In this document: positions 37,206 through 46,602 of the stretch, in pieces
Layout of the letters: every line of letters starts with the position of its first letter
How positions within the stretch are numbered: the stretch's first letter is position 1
NCBI RefSeq assembly: GCF_023702715.1
Contig: NZ_CP098480.1
Span: forward strand, 496,001 to 560,000
From: Acinetobacter sp. C32I
GTDB taxonomy: Bacteria; Pseudomonadota; Gammaproteobacteria; Pseudomonadales; Moraxellaceae
Reading direction: 5' to 3'
Length of the DNA: 64,000 bases
The notes under the pieces: model-generated
Seen by the model: the letters and a program-made list of their open reading frames with translations, nothing else
Database searches by the model: none
What the model was told of the DNA's origin: nothing
Translations under genes and position numbers: made by a program

Positions 37206-40200
37206 TTATTGAGTGGGTTCAACAGGTTGATGAGGTGTCTTCCTAAAGCGATGGATCTTGCGATTAATATCATCGATAAAGGTGTACACCACAGGAATCA
37301 CCAATAACGATAAGAAGGTACTGGTAATCAAGCCACCAATGACCGAGATTGCCATTGGTGCACGGAAACTTGGATCAGTACCAATACCAAGTGCAATCGG
37401 TAACATCCCAGCACCCATGGCCAGTGTGGTCATAATGATTGGACGTGCCCGTTTATGGCAGGCATCGAGGAGGGCATTGAATCGCGAATAATGCTTTTCA
37501 TTCCTTGCGATAATCGCATAATCGACCAGTAGAATTGAGTTCTTACTGGCAATCCCCATCAGCATAATCAGACCAATCAAACTTGGCATCGAGAAACTAC
37601 TTTTGGCTAACAGCAGCATCACGAATGCACCACCCAGTGATAGAGGTAAGGCCACCAGAATGGTAATTGGCTGCAAGAAGTCTTTAAATAACAATACCAA
37701 TACGACGTAGATACATAAAACGCCTGTCAGCATCGCTAAACCAAAACTAGAGAACAGTTCCTGCATCACCTCGGCATCACCAATATTGGTGCGCTTCACA
37801 GTAGGCGGTAAATTCTTCATAGTCGGTAGTTGATCAACTTTTGCCGCAATATCTCCCAACGGTTGATTATTCAATTCAATATTGAAGTTGATATTACGCA
37901 AACGGTTGAAACGGTCAATTTGTGATGGACCACTCTCGATATTGACATCAGCAATGGTACCGAGCATCACTGGGCCTCGACTCCCTTTCACCATCAAGCG
38001 TTTCATAAGCTCCTGATCTTGACGAGCAGCCAGTGGCAGTTTAATCACTACAGGCACTTGGCGTTGAGACAGATTGAGTTTTGCCAAGTTTTGATCAAAG
38101 TCACCTGCAGTCGCGATGCGTAAGGTTTCTGCAATATCATAGGTGGTTACGCCTAAATCAGCCGCTTTGGCAAAATCAGGGCGAATCACTAGCTCAGGAC
38201 GAATCAAGGCTGCACTCGAGGTGATACTGCCTACATTCGGAATGGTACGTAATTCACGCTCAAGGCTACGTGCAGTTGCCATTAAGGCCTCTGGATCATC
38301 ACCTGATAAAGCGAGTTGGTATTGACTGTTGTTACCCGCTAAACCAACCTGAATGCGTGCACCCGGAAGTGGGGCAAGACGTTGGCGCAGTTGATCTTCA
38401 ATGTCTTGTAGGCTGGCACTGCGATCTGAACGTTCCGTGGTTTGAATCGTGAGGGTTGCTTTACGCGGTTCACTTGATGCACCACCTGCAAAAGGATCTG
38501 TTCCCGCAGCACCGCCACCAATGGTGGTATAGATACTTTTGATCTCGGGATGATCCTTAATCAGCGTACGTGCATATTCGGCAGTCTTGAGTGTATCTGC
38601 AAACTGCGAACCCGGGGTAAGCTCCAAACGAACTTGCGTTTGTCCTGTATCGGGTGGTGGGACGAAGCCTGTAGGTAGTAACGGAATTAGTAAGACTGAA
38701 CCGACAAAAAAGGCAATTGCACCGCTGAGGGTGAGCCAGCGATGATTGAGACACCATGTCACCAAACGCATATAGCCGCGCATGACTTTGCCATCTTTAG
38801 CCCGGTCTTTGGCTAGACTGCTTGTGCCTTGATCAGTGGCAGTTTCTACTGTTGTTGATTCATCTTGCTGTTCAACTTTACCAACCCAAGGTTTCAGAAT
38901 ATAGGCGGACATCATTGGGGTGAGTAAACGCGCAACAAGCAGTGAGGCAAAGATCGCAAGAGCAGCCGTCCAACCAAACTGAACGAAAAATTTACCTGCG
39001 ATACCACTCATAAAAGCCGTAGGTAGGAATACCGCAATGAGCGTAAATGTTGTGGCAATCACGGCCAGACCAATTTCATCGGCTGCTTCCATGGCCGCCT
39101 CATAGGGCGTTTTCCCCATGCGTAAATGCCGGATGATATTTTCAATCTCAACAATGGCATCATCGACCAGAATACCCACCACCAGTGACATGGCTAAAAG
39201 CGTAACGGTATTGAGGGTAAAGCCAAAGAAATACATGCCAATTAAGGCAGGTAAAATTGATAATGGCAGGGCAGTTGCCGCAATAATGGTGGCACGCCAG
39301 TCACGTAAGAACAACCACACCACTAAGATCGCTAATATTGCGCCTTCATACAACAGTGACATCGAGCCTTTATAGTTATCTTCGACCGGCTTTACAAAGT
39401 TAAAGGCTTCGTTGATTTTGATATCGGGATGTGCCGCTTTGAGTTTATCTAATGCGACGACGACCCCTTTTTCAACATCGACTTCACTAGCGCCCTTACT
39501 TCGTGTGATTTCGAAGCCAATTACGGGTTCGCCGTTCAATAGTGCAGCGGAACGTCGTTCAGCCATACCATCACGAACAGTTGCAACCTGATCCAGACGA
39601 ATATGTCGACCATCACTAAGTGCAATATCCATTGCACCAATTTCATCAGCTGTTTTTACTGTCGCAATGGTGCGGATAGATTGTTCGCTACCACCGATTT
39701 TGGTTTGACCGCCAGAAGCATCTTGCTGAATCAAACGTAGTTGACGGGTAATGTCGGTTGCAGTTGCATTCAGCGCCAATAGTTTTTCAGGATCGAGCTC
39801 GACTTCAACTTGGCGTGTGACACCACCAACACGAGCGACTGCACCAACGCCTTTAACCTGTAACATCGCACGGGCGATATCATAGTCTACAAACCATGAC
39901 AGCGCTTCTTCATCCATCTTTGGTGATTGAATGGTGTACGTCAGGATTGGAGAACCTGAAAGATTGATCTTACTGACAATTGGATCTCGTAGATCGGCAG
40001 GTAGATCGGAGCGAACTTGTGACACTGCATTGCGCACATCATCCACCGCTTCTTGTAGAGGTTTTTCTAGTTGAAACTCTGCTGTGACAGTGACCACACC
40101 ATCTTGAATGTTGGTGTACTGATTCCTCAAACCTTGCAGAGTTGCAATCGAGTTTTCAATCTTACGTGCGACTTCGGTTTCAAGCTGAGGTGGTGCAGCC

Positions 40201-40358
40201 CCAGGTAATGCCGCTGTGACAGTGACCATGGGTAGTTCAATGTCAGGGAACTGCTGGATCTTCATCCATTTAAAACAGAGCAATCCTGCCAAACCCAACA
40301 TAATAAATAACAGAATGCCGGGGATTGGATTGCGGATCGACCAAGCGGAGAAATTCAT
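37206..40358 (-). CDS. RND efflux transporter, permease subunit
   Basis: A 1050-residue inner-membrane proton-driven pump of the HAE1/AcrB family. It has the usual twelve-helix plan: an N-terminal helix, two large periplasmic loops (from about 35 and about 555) and helix clusters. Proton-relay residues appear in the helix VVGILVDDAIVEIENIIRH (two Asp), and a lysine-containing helix IGLIMLMGIASKNSILLVDYA is present. It is closer in sequence feel to MdtB/MexK-like pumps than to AdeB. Its start is one base away from the adaptor gene. No outer-membrane channel gene is adjacent, so a shared TolC-like partner is expected. Substrate unknown. Confidence 0.93.
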   Translation of the reverse strand: MNFSAWSIRNPIPGILLFIMLGLAGLLCFKWMKIQQFPDIELPMVTVTAALPGAAPPQLETEVARKIENSIATLQGLRNQYTNIQDGVVTVTAEFQLEKPLQEAVDDVRNAVSQVRSDLPADLRDPIVSKINLSGSPILTYTIQSPKMDEEALSWFVDYDIARAMLQVKGVGAVARVGGVTRQVEVELDPEKLLALNATATDITRQLRLIQQDASGGQTKIGGSEQSIRTIATVKTADEIGAMDIALSDGRHIRLDQVATVRDGMAERRSAALLNGEPVIGFEITRSKGASEVDVEKGVVVALDKLKAAHPDIKINEAFNFVKPVEDNYKGSMSLLYEGAILAILVVWLFLRDWRATIIAATALPLSILPALIGMYFFGFTLNTVTLLAMSLVVGILVDDAIVEIENIIRHLRMGKTPYEAAMEAADEIGLAVIATTFTLIAVFLPTAFMSGIAGKFFVQFGWTAALAIFASLLVARLLTPMMSAYILKPWVGKVEQQDESTTVETATDQGTSSLAKDRAKDGKVMRGYMRLVTWCLNHRWLTLSGAIAFFVGSVLLIPLLPTGFVPPPDTGQTQVRLELTPGSQFADTLKTAEYARTLIKDHPEIKSIYTTIGGGAAGTDPFAGGASSEPRKATLTIQTTERSDRSASLQDIEDQLRQRLAPLPGARIQVGLAGNNSQYQLALSGDDPEALMATARSLERELRTIPNVGSITSSAALIRPELVIRPDFAKAADLGVTTYDIAETLRIATAGDFDQNLAKLNLSQRQVPVVIKLPLAARQDQELMKRLMVKGSRGPVMLGTIADVNIESGPSQIDRFNRLRNINFNIELNNQPLGDIAAKVDQLPTMKNLPPTVKRTNIGDAEVMQELFSSFGLAMLTGVLCIYVVLVLLFKDFLQPITILVALPLSLGGAFVMLLLAKSSFSMPSLIGLIMLMGIASKNSILLVDYAIIARNEKHYSRFNALLDACHKRARPIIMTTLAMGAGMLPIALGIGTDPSFRAPMAISVIGGLITSTFLSLLVIPVVYTFIDDINRKIHRFRKTPHQPVEPTQ

Positions 40359-40359
40359 A

Positions 40360-41550
40360 TTATTTCTCCTGTGTGGTCACAAGTTGTTTGCTAAGAGGTG
40401 TCTCTGGAATGTCTTTGGCAATACTGACCAGATCGCCATCAGCTAAGAAACCTGTACCTGAAGAAACCACTTTTACATTGGCGGGTAAATTCAAGAGTTC
40501 GACACGATCTCCCAAACGGCGACCAACAATGACTTTCTGTTGGGTGACACGATTCTTGTCATTGACAATAAAGACATAGGAAAAACCATCACGTAATAGC
40601 AGGGCTGTTTGCGGAACCGTCAATGCGAGTTTCTGACCTAAATCAAATTCACCTTTAACAAACATGCCCATACGCACAGCCTGTGTGGTTGGAATATCCA
40701 CATAAACTAAGCCATAGCGGGTTTGTGGATCAATCACAGGTGCAATCATTCTAACTTTACCAGTTACTGCAGGTTGCGCAGGGTCAGGTGAAACAATATG
40801 TGCAGTCATGCCTTGTTTGAGCTTGTACAAATCCGATGTGGTCACTTCGGCACGCCATTCTAAACGATGATCACGAATCAGGCGGAACAACTCTTGACCT
40901 GTTTGTGCAAGCGATCCGACCGTTGCTGTACGGGCTGAAATCACACCATTGTCAGGTGAAACCACTTGAGTCTGTGCTAAGCGTAATTGGTTACTTTCAA
41001 TTTGTGCTTTGGCTGCATCTAGACGCGCTTGAGCTGTTGCTTGAGAGGTTTGATACTGAGTAGACTCTTGCGCTGAAATTGCGCCAGTATTTTTCAGTTG
41101 CTGGATACGTTTATTGTTGGTAATCGCATCTGCCAGTACTGCTTGAGCTTCTGCATAACTGGCTTTGGCTGCTGCCAAATCGGCACGGATGGTTTCGCTA
41201 TTAATTTCAGCTAAGACCTGTCCACGACGTACTTCATCACCGACATTGACATTGACACGGGTGAGGCGCTGGCCTGAGAGTTCGCTGCCAATCACTACTT
41301 CTTGCCATGCCGCAATATTGCCATTGGCAGTAAAGGTTTGTTCCCAATTTTGTTGTTGGGGTTGAACAACTGTTACAGTTAAAGCAGCTTTTTGTTCGGT
41401 GCTATCTGCGTTTTTAGCTTTTTCAGGATTCACTGATTTTTTAGCAGTTCCAGTCTGCCAAACCACAACTGCAATCATTAAAAGTACAACCGCAATTGCT
41501 AAAATGAGCCAACCCTTTTTCTTTATTTTCTTGGGAGTTTGAGAAGTCAT
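40360..41550 (-). CDS. RND efflux periplasmic adaptor subunit
   Basis: A 396-residue membrane fusion protein. A basic N-terminus (KKIKKKGW) precedes one membrane helix (about 14-30), so it is anchored rather than lipidated. The lipoyl half-motif GSELSGQRLTRVNVNVGDEVRRG comes next (about 88-110), then a coiled-coil hairpin of about 100 residues. The second lipoyl half (VVSPDNGVISART) and beta-barrel domains follow. It connects the RND pump to an outer-membrane channel. It lies directly upstream of the pump gene in the same operon. Confidence 0.92.
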   Translation of the reverse strand: MTSQTPKKIKKKGWLILAIAVVLLMIAVVVWQTGTAKKSVNPEKAKNADSTEQKAALTVTVVQPQQQNWEQTFTANGNIAAWQEVVIGSELSGQRLTRVNVNVGDEVRRGQVLAEINSETIRADLAAAKASYAEAQAVLADAITNNKRIQQLKNTGAISAQESTQYQTSQATAQARLDAAKAQIESNQLRLAQTQVVSPDNGVISARTATVGSLAQTGQELFRLIRDHRLEWRAEVTTSDLYKLKQGMTAHIVSPDPAQPAVTGKVRMIAPVIDPQTRYGLVYVDIPTTQAVRMGMFVKGEFDLGQKLALTVPQTALLLRDGFSYVFIVNDKNRVTQQKVIVGRRLGDRVELLNLPANVKVVSSGTGFLADGDLVSIAKDIPETPLSKQLVTTQEK

Positions 41551-41673
41551 CTTTCCATAGTCATCAAGTTTTGATGGCTAAGTATAGACGAAGATTTCAA
41601 CAGTTGGTCAATAGCCTATAGACAGATAAAAAAATTAATAAAGTCGCTTAGGTTTATGACTTTTCAGCTTGGG

Positions 41674-41706
41674 AAAAGTGTGAATTGCTTCAATTCCGCA
41701 CTTTTT
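41674..41706 (-). terminator. Terminator-like hairpin after lrp-type gene
   Basis: An imperfect inverted repeat with AAAAGTG and CACTTTT arms and a five-base loop lies 27 bases beyond the Lrp-type stop on the minus strand. One bulge is present. Confidence 0.45.
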
Positions 41707-41732
41707 ATTCTACCCAAAATGATAATTATTGC

Positions 41733-42185
41733 TTAAAGAGGCAGTAAACGATTGGAGACCACATTTTTCATGACAATGGTTGAGGTCAAACGCTGGACAT
41801 TGGGTAAGGCCGAGAGGCTGTCATCATAGAGTTTCTGGAAACTGGCCAAGTCTTTAGCAACCACATGCAGTAAATAATCTGGATTTCCAAATAAACGTTG
41901 TGCCTGAATCACATTGCCAATTTCAATGACTTTTTCCTCAAAGCTAGAAAGTGCTTTTTTATCTCCATCTTTTAAAGTGACGAAGATAATCGCTGAGAAA
42001 TTAAGGCCGATTTTTGAGGCTTCTAGATCAGCGTGATAGCCTTTGATCACACCACTTTCTTCTAATGCTTTAACACGGCGATGGCAAGGTGACAGGCTTA
42101 AACCAATTCTTTCTGCCAGTTCTGTGATAGATAATCGCCCATTTGCTTGTAGTTCAGCAATAATTTTCTTATCAATGCGATCCAT
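41733..42185 (-). CDS. Lrp/AsnC family transcriptional regulator
   Basis: A 150-residue Lrp-type regulator. The N-terminal helix-turn-helix spans residues 5-50 (RIDKKIIAELQANGRLSITELAERIGLSLSPCHRRVKALEESGVI). The C-terminal RAM/AsnC ligand domain follows, with the strand pattern FVTLKD, RLFGNPDYLLHVVAKD and VQRLTSTIVMKNV. It diverges from a LysE-family exporter gene, a classic arrangement for amino acid-responsive control. Effector unknown. Confidence 0.93.
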   Translation of the reverse strand: MDRIDKKIIAELQANGRLSITELAERIGLSLSPCHRRVKALEESGVIKGYHADLEASKIGLNFSAIIFVTLKDGDKKALSSFEEKVIEIGNVIQAQRLFGNPDYLLHVVAKDLASFQKLYDDSLSALPNVQRLTSTIVMKNVVSNRLLPL

Positions 42186-42337
42186 TTAGAAGAATCTCCC
42201 TTCGGGCTTTGAAGATATAGAAGTATTTGGAATAACATTTTCACCATTAAAGCATATCCTTTCTCAACAATCTTCACCAAATGGTGAAAAAGAAAACGAT
42301 CAAAGATCGTATTGTCGATGTAAGAAGGGCTTTGCTT

Positions 42338-42955
42338 ATGGAACTCAGTGTCATTTTTGCTTTTTGGTGCGTTTCGATCTTATTCGTATTAACACCTGGC
42401 GCCGATTGGGCTTATGTCATTCTTGCAGGCATCAAAGGTAAATTTATTCTAAATGCCGTCACTGGTTTGGTGTTTGGGCATCTCATGGCGATCTTATGTG
42501 TGGCAGCAGGTGTGGGTGCTTTGGTGCAACACTATCCAATTTTACTCACTGTGATGACGATCATGGGTGCCTGTTATTTGTTATGGATGGGTATCAATCT
42601 ATTTATACATCCAGCCACTATTTCAACTGAGACCGATGCCACGCAATCGCTTGATTCAGCAGGTTCATGGTTGATTAAAGGAATGGGGATTAGTGGCTTA
42701 AACCCGAAAGTCTTGCTGTTATTTTTTGCCTTGTTACCACCGTTTATTCATCCACAAATGGCATTTTCACCAACCGCACAAATTATTTTGCTGGGATTAA
42801 TTCACTTAATTAGTTGTGCTGTGGTGTATATGTTTGTGGGGATAGCAGCCAAGAAATTGCTTAGGAGCAGGCCGCGTGCAGTAAAAGTAGTCAGTCGTAT
42901 TTCGGGCGGACTGATGATGCTCATCGCAGCAATCCTATTTATTGGGCAAATTTAA
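42338..42955 (+). CDS. LysE family amino acid exporter
   Basis: A 205-residue inner-membrane protein with about six helices and the family motif FVLTPGADWAYVILAGIKGK near the N-terminus. The second motif GMGISGLNPKVLLLFFALLPPF lies near residue 115. ATG 42338 has AAGAAGG upstream; the longer frame from 42281 has no support. The Lrp-type gene diverges from it across 152 bases, which probably hold the shared operator. Substrate is an amino acid by family, otherwise unknown. Confidence 0.88.
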   Translation: MELSVIFAFWCVSILFVLTPGADWAYVILAGIKGKFILNAVTGLVFGHLMAILCVAAGVGALVQHYPILLTVMTIMGACYLLWMGINLFIHPATISTETDATQSLDSAGSWLIKGMGISGLNPKVLLLFFALLPPFIHPQMAFSPTAQIILLGLIHLISCAVVYMFVGIAAKKLLRSRPRAVKVVSRISGGLMMLIAAILFIGQI

Positions 42956-43093
42956 AATAAATGTTCCATTCTGGATATTTATATAGCTTTAAATTTATCA
43001 TTATTGAATTCAGGATCTTAATTTTAATAGGGTTTAAGTTTCCAAAATCATAAAATTGTACAGTGGCACATATAGGTAAAAAATAGTGTAAAA

Positions 43094-43113
43094 CGTATCA
43101 ATTCTCATTTATT
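43094..43113. promoter_or_regulatory. Weak Fur-box-like sequence upstream of TonB-dependent receptor
   Basis: The minus-strand reading AAATGAGAATTGATAC resembles the first half of a Fur site. About half the consensus positions match. It lies 32 bases before the start codon at 43145, where a Fur site would block the promoter. Confidence 0.35.
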
Positions 43114-43144
43114 ATGCGATTTTTTAAGTCGGCTGGTAAAGATC

Positions 43145-45361
43145 ATGGGTAGACAACTTAAACCATTAGTGCTGATGATGGCATGTGCTTCAATGGGGAC
43201 AACAGCTGTTTTTGCGGATGAGGCACAACCAAGTGTTCAAGCGGATACAGCAGTAACATTAAACACCATTCGAATTACTGCAAGTGCAGATGCCTCGGCT
43301 GATGGTTTAACGGAGCCTTTTGCGGGTGGACAAGTCGCGAGCGGCGGTCGAGTCGGGATTTTTGGCAATCAAAAAAATCTGGATACACCATTTAATTTGA
43401 CCAGCTATACCAATGAATATATTCAGTCACGCCAAGCTAAAAGTGTAGGAGATGTTTTACAGGCAGATCCAAGTGTGCGAGTTGCGAGAGGTTTTGGTAA
43501 TTTTCAGGAATCTTACTATATTCGTGGCTTTGTTTTAGGTTCTGATGATACTGCTTATAATGGTTTGTACTCGATTTTACCCCGTCAATATATCCCTACA
43601 GAATTGTTTGAACGTGTTGAGTTACTTAAAGGCGCGTCTGCATTTTTGAATGGTGCTACACCAAGTAGTGGGGGGATTGGTGGTGCAATTAATCTATTAC
43701 CAAAACGTGCCGCGAATGAACCATTAAACAGAGTCACTGTAGGCACAGATTTTAATGGTGGACAAATTGCAAACGATATCTCCCGTCGTTTTGGTGAGAA
43801 CCAAGAGTTCGGGGTACGTGTAAATACAGCATATCGTGGCGGAAATACCAGTGTCGATGATGAAAAAGCTTCTTTAGGCTTGGCCTCAATCGGACTGGAT
43901 TATCGTGGTGATCGTTTACGGTTGTCTGGTGACATGGGCTATAGCAATAACCGCTTAGATGCAACGCGCCCAAACATTACTTTAAGTGGCGTGACGAGTA
44001 TCCCTAAACCAATTGATTCTTCTAGTAATTATGCGCAAAAGTGGACGTACTCTAATGAAGAAGATGTGTTTGGTAGCTACCGTGCAGAATATGATTTAAG
44101 TGATGCAGTGACAGCTTATGCTGCCTATGGTTTCCGCCATGGTGAAGAAAGCAATAGCTTGGCGAATTTCACATTGACCAATGCAACAACGGGTGACGGC
44201 ACTTCCTATCGTTTTGATAATGCACGTGTAGATATGGTCAACACAGGCGAAATCGGTGTGCGTGCGAAGTTGAATACAGGTACGATTGAACATAATCTTG
44301 TGTTATCAGGATCTGCTTTCCAGCAGAATAGCCGTAATGCCTATGTGATGGATTACACCAATACATTTGCTGGAAATATTTATCGACCAACACAGTATGA
44401 AAAGCCTGAATATTCGAGTAGCGCACTCAAAGGCAATCAATTAGATGCACCGAAATTAACGACACGGACACGTTTAAGAAGTATCGCGATTGGCGATAAT
44501 CTCAAAGCATTAGATGAGCGTTTAACGGTGATGTTAGGTGGGCGTTATCAGCAAATTATGCAAGATAGCTATACATATAACACCTCTGATAAAACCAGTT
44601 ATGATGAAAGCAAATTTACCCCTGCGCTTGGTGTCAGTTATAAAATAACCCCTGAAATCTCGATTTATGCGAACTATATCGAGTCTTTGGCAAAAGGGCT
44701 TTCAGCACCCTCAACCGTTGAGAACAAAGGAACGGTGCTTAAGCCATTTGTTGCAAAGCAAAAAGAAGTGGGTGCGAAATTTGAAAATGATCAGATTGGT
44801 TTAACATTAAGCTTATTTGATATTGATAAACAAAAAGGGATTGTCGACCAGAACAATTATTTTGTTGATGGCGGAAAATATGTGCATCGCGGTGCTGAGT
44901 TGAGCAGTTATGGCAAACTTACTGATTCAATTAAAATACTGGGTGGTGTGACTTGGTTAGATGCAAAACAAAAGCAAACTCCTGAAGCTAAATACAATGG
45001 TAATCAGGAAATTGGTGTTGCAAAATTCCAAGCCAATTTAGGCGCTGATTGGCAATTACCAATCGAGCAGGATCTTGCGGTGAATGGTCGTGTAGTTTAT
45101 ACAGGTTCTAGCTATGCCAATGATGCTAATACCCTGAAAGTGGGAGATTGGACGCGTTTAGATTTAGGTGCAAGCTATAAAACCCAATTCAATCAGGTTC
45201 CAACAACGTTTAACTTAAGCATCAATAATGTCTTTGATAAGAAATATTGGGCTTCAGTCGGCGGCTATGACAATATTGGTAGTAATGCGAAAACCTCAAA
45301 TACTTATTTAAATGCAGGCTTACCTCGCACTTTTATGCTCAGTGCAAGTTTTGATTTCTAA
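43145..45361 (+). CDS. TonB-dependent siderophore receptor
   Basis: A 738-residue outer-membrane receptor for a ferric siderophore. The signal peptide ends near FADEA (about residue 25). A TonB-box-like stretch is TLNTIRITASA (about 39-49). The plug domain spans about 75-190, with QAKSVGDVLQADPSVRV, SYYIRGF and ELLKGASAFLNG. The 22-strand barrel fills the rest and ends in SASFDF with the terminal Phe needed for barrel insertion. Ligand unknown, though the layout fits FhuA/FoxA-type receptors. Iron control is suggested by a weak Fur-like site upstream. Confidence 0.92.
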   Translation: MGRQLKPLVLMMACASMGTTAVFADEAQPSVQADTAVTLNTIRITASADASADGLTEPFAGGQVASGGRVGIFGNQKNLDTPFNLTSYTNEYIQSRQAKSVGDVLQADPSVRVARGFGNFQESYYIRGFVLGSDDTAYNGLYSILPRQYIPTELFERVELLKGASAFLNGATPSSGGIGGAINLLPKRAANEPLNRVTVGTDFNGGQIANDISRRFGENQEFGVRVNTAYRGGNTSVDDEKASLGLASIGLDYRGDRLRLSGDMGYSNNRLDATRPNITLSGVTSIPKPIDSSSNYAQKWTYSNEEDVFGSYRAEYDLSDAVTAYAAYGFRHGEESNSLANFTLTNATTGDGTSYRFDNARVDMVNTGEIGVRAKLNTGTIEHNLVLSGSAFQQNSRNAYVMDYTNTFAGNIYRPTQYEKPEYSSSALKGNQLDAPKLTTRTRLRSIAIGDNLKALDERLTVMLGGRYQQIMQDSYTYNTSDKTSYDESKFTPALGVSYKITPEISIYANYIESLAKGLSAPSTVENKGTVLKPFVAKQKEVGAKFENDQIGLTLSLFDIDKQKGIVDQNNYFVDGGKYVHRGAELSSYGKLTDSIKILGGVTWLDAKQKQTPEAKYNGNQEIGVAKFQANLGADWQLPIEQDLAVNGRVVYTGSSYANDANTLKVGDWTRLDLGASYKTQFNQVPTTFNLSINNVFDKKYWASVGGYDNIGSNAKTSNTYLNAGLPRTFMLSASFDF

Positions 45362-45372
45362 TGTCTTGATTT

Positions 45373-45406
45373 AAAAAAAATCCCCGAATATTCGGGGATT
45401 TTTTTA
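45373..45406. terminator. Bidirectional Rho-independent terminator
   Basis: A stem AATCCCCGAA / TTCGGGGATT (45379-45388, 45391-45400) with long A- and T-runs lies between the receptor gene and the convergent dapC. Confidence 0.92.
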
Positions 45407-45407
45407 T

Positions 45408-46577
45408 TTATAGAATTGTTTTCAATCGTTTGACCACTTCTTCACACTGTGCCAAATCTGCAACCAAAGCCATTCTGACATGACCTTCACCCGGATTGCC
45501 TTGTTCTGTATCACGAGACAAATAACGACCCGGTAAAACCTTGATATGCGCTTTTTCCATCAGCATTTTGGCAAAAGTTTCATCATTGTCCACTTTTAAC
45601 CAGTAATAAAAGCCCGCATCCGGTTTCTGTAAAGGTAATAAATGACCGAGCTCAGACTGGAATAAATCAAACTTAGCACGATACTGCTGACGGTTTTCTT
45701 CAACATGTGCTTCATCATTCCACGCTGCAATAGATGCCAATTGATTTTGTACTGGCATTGCAGCGCCGTGATAAGTACGGTATTGCAAATAAGGTTTTAA
45801 TAAAGCCGCATCACCCGCAACAAAACCAGAACGCATACCCGGTAAGTTTGAACGTTTAGAAAGTGAATGGAACACGATGCAATTTTTATAATCATCATGG
45901 CCTATTTCAGCACAAACTTCTAATAGACCGATTGGTGCTTGGTCAAACCAAAGTTCTGAATAACATTCATCCGATGCAATCACGAAACCATATTGATCAG
46001 ACAGGGCAATCAACTTTTTAAACTGCTCTTTTGATAGAACCGTGCCTGTTGGGTTACCTGGTGTACACACAAACAGTAAGGCGGTTTTTTCCCAGACTTC
46101 CGCAGGGACAGCATCAAAGTCACCTAGGTAACCATTTTCTTCGGTACAGTTAATGAAATAGGGTTTTGCACCTGCAAGTAGGGCTGCACCTTCATAAATC
46201 TGATAAAACGGATTTGGCATCACCACATACGGTGCATCTTCGCGCTTAATCAAAGCTTGTACAAAAGAGAAAATACCTTCACGTGTACCAGAAACAGGCA
46301 GGATATGATCTTCTGCACTAATATGATTCAACTTGAAGCGATTGCTGAGCCACTGTGCAATACTTTGGCGCAACTCAGGCAGACCTTTACTGTTTGGATA
46401 GGTCGATAGATGGGCAAAATTATCAATAATTGCTTGTTTAACGAACTCTGGTGCAGGATGTTTAGGCTCACCAATTGATAAAGGAATCAACGGTAAATTG
46501 GCAGGTTGCACATCTTTAAAAAGTTGATTTAACTTTTCAAAAGGATAGGGATGCAATAACGACAAGCTAGAGTTCAT
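45408..46577 (-). CDS. dapC: Succinyldiaminopimelate transaminase
   Basis: A 389-residue PLP aminotransferase of lysine and peptidoglycan precursor synthesis, converting N-succinyl-2-amino-6-ketopimelate to N-succinyl-LL-diaminopimelate. The start MNSSLSLLHPYPFEKLNQLF and the SIGEPKHPAPEFV motif are typical of DapC. The PLP lysine is in SLSKRSNLPGMRSGF (Lys241), and CTPGNPTG binds the substrate region. It lies 25 bases after glnD and is probably co-transcribed with it, a linkage often seen in proteobacteria. Confidence 0.92.
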   Translation of the reverse strand: MNSSLSLLHPYPFEKLNQLFKDVQPANLPLIPLSIGEPKHPAPEFVKQAIIDNFAHLSTYPNSKGLPELRQSIAQWLSNRFKLNHISAEDHILPVSGTREGIFSFVQALIKREDAPYVVMPNPFYQIYEGAALLAGAKPYFINCTEENGYLGDFDAVPAEVWEKTALLFVCTPGNPTGTVLSKEQFKKLIALSDQYGFVIASDECYSELWFDQAPIGLLEVCAEIGHDDYKNCIVFHSLSKRSNLPGMRSGFVAGDAALLKPYLQYRTYHGAAMPVQNQLASIAAWNDEAHVEENRQQYRAKFDLFQSELGHLLPLQKPDAGFYYWLKVDNDETFAKMLMEKAHIKVLPGRYLSRDTEQGNPGEGHVRMALVADLAQCEEVVKRLKTIL

Positions 46578-46602
46578 TTAAACAGTTACCAAACAATAAA
46601 AT

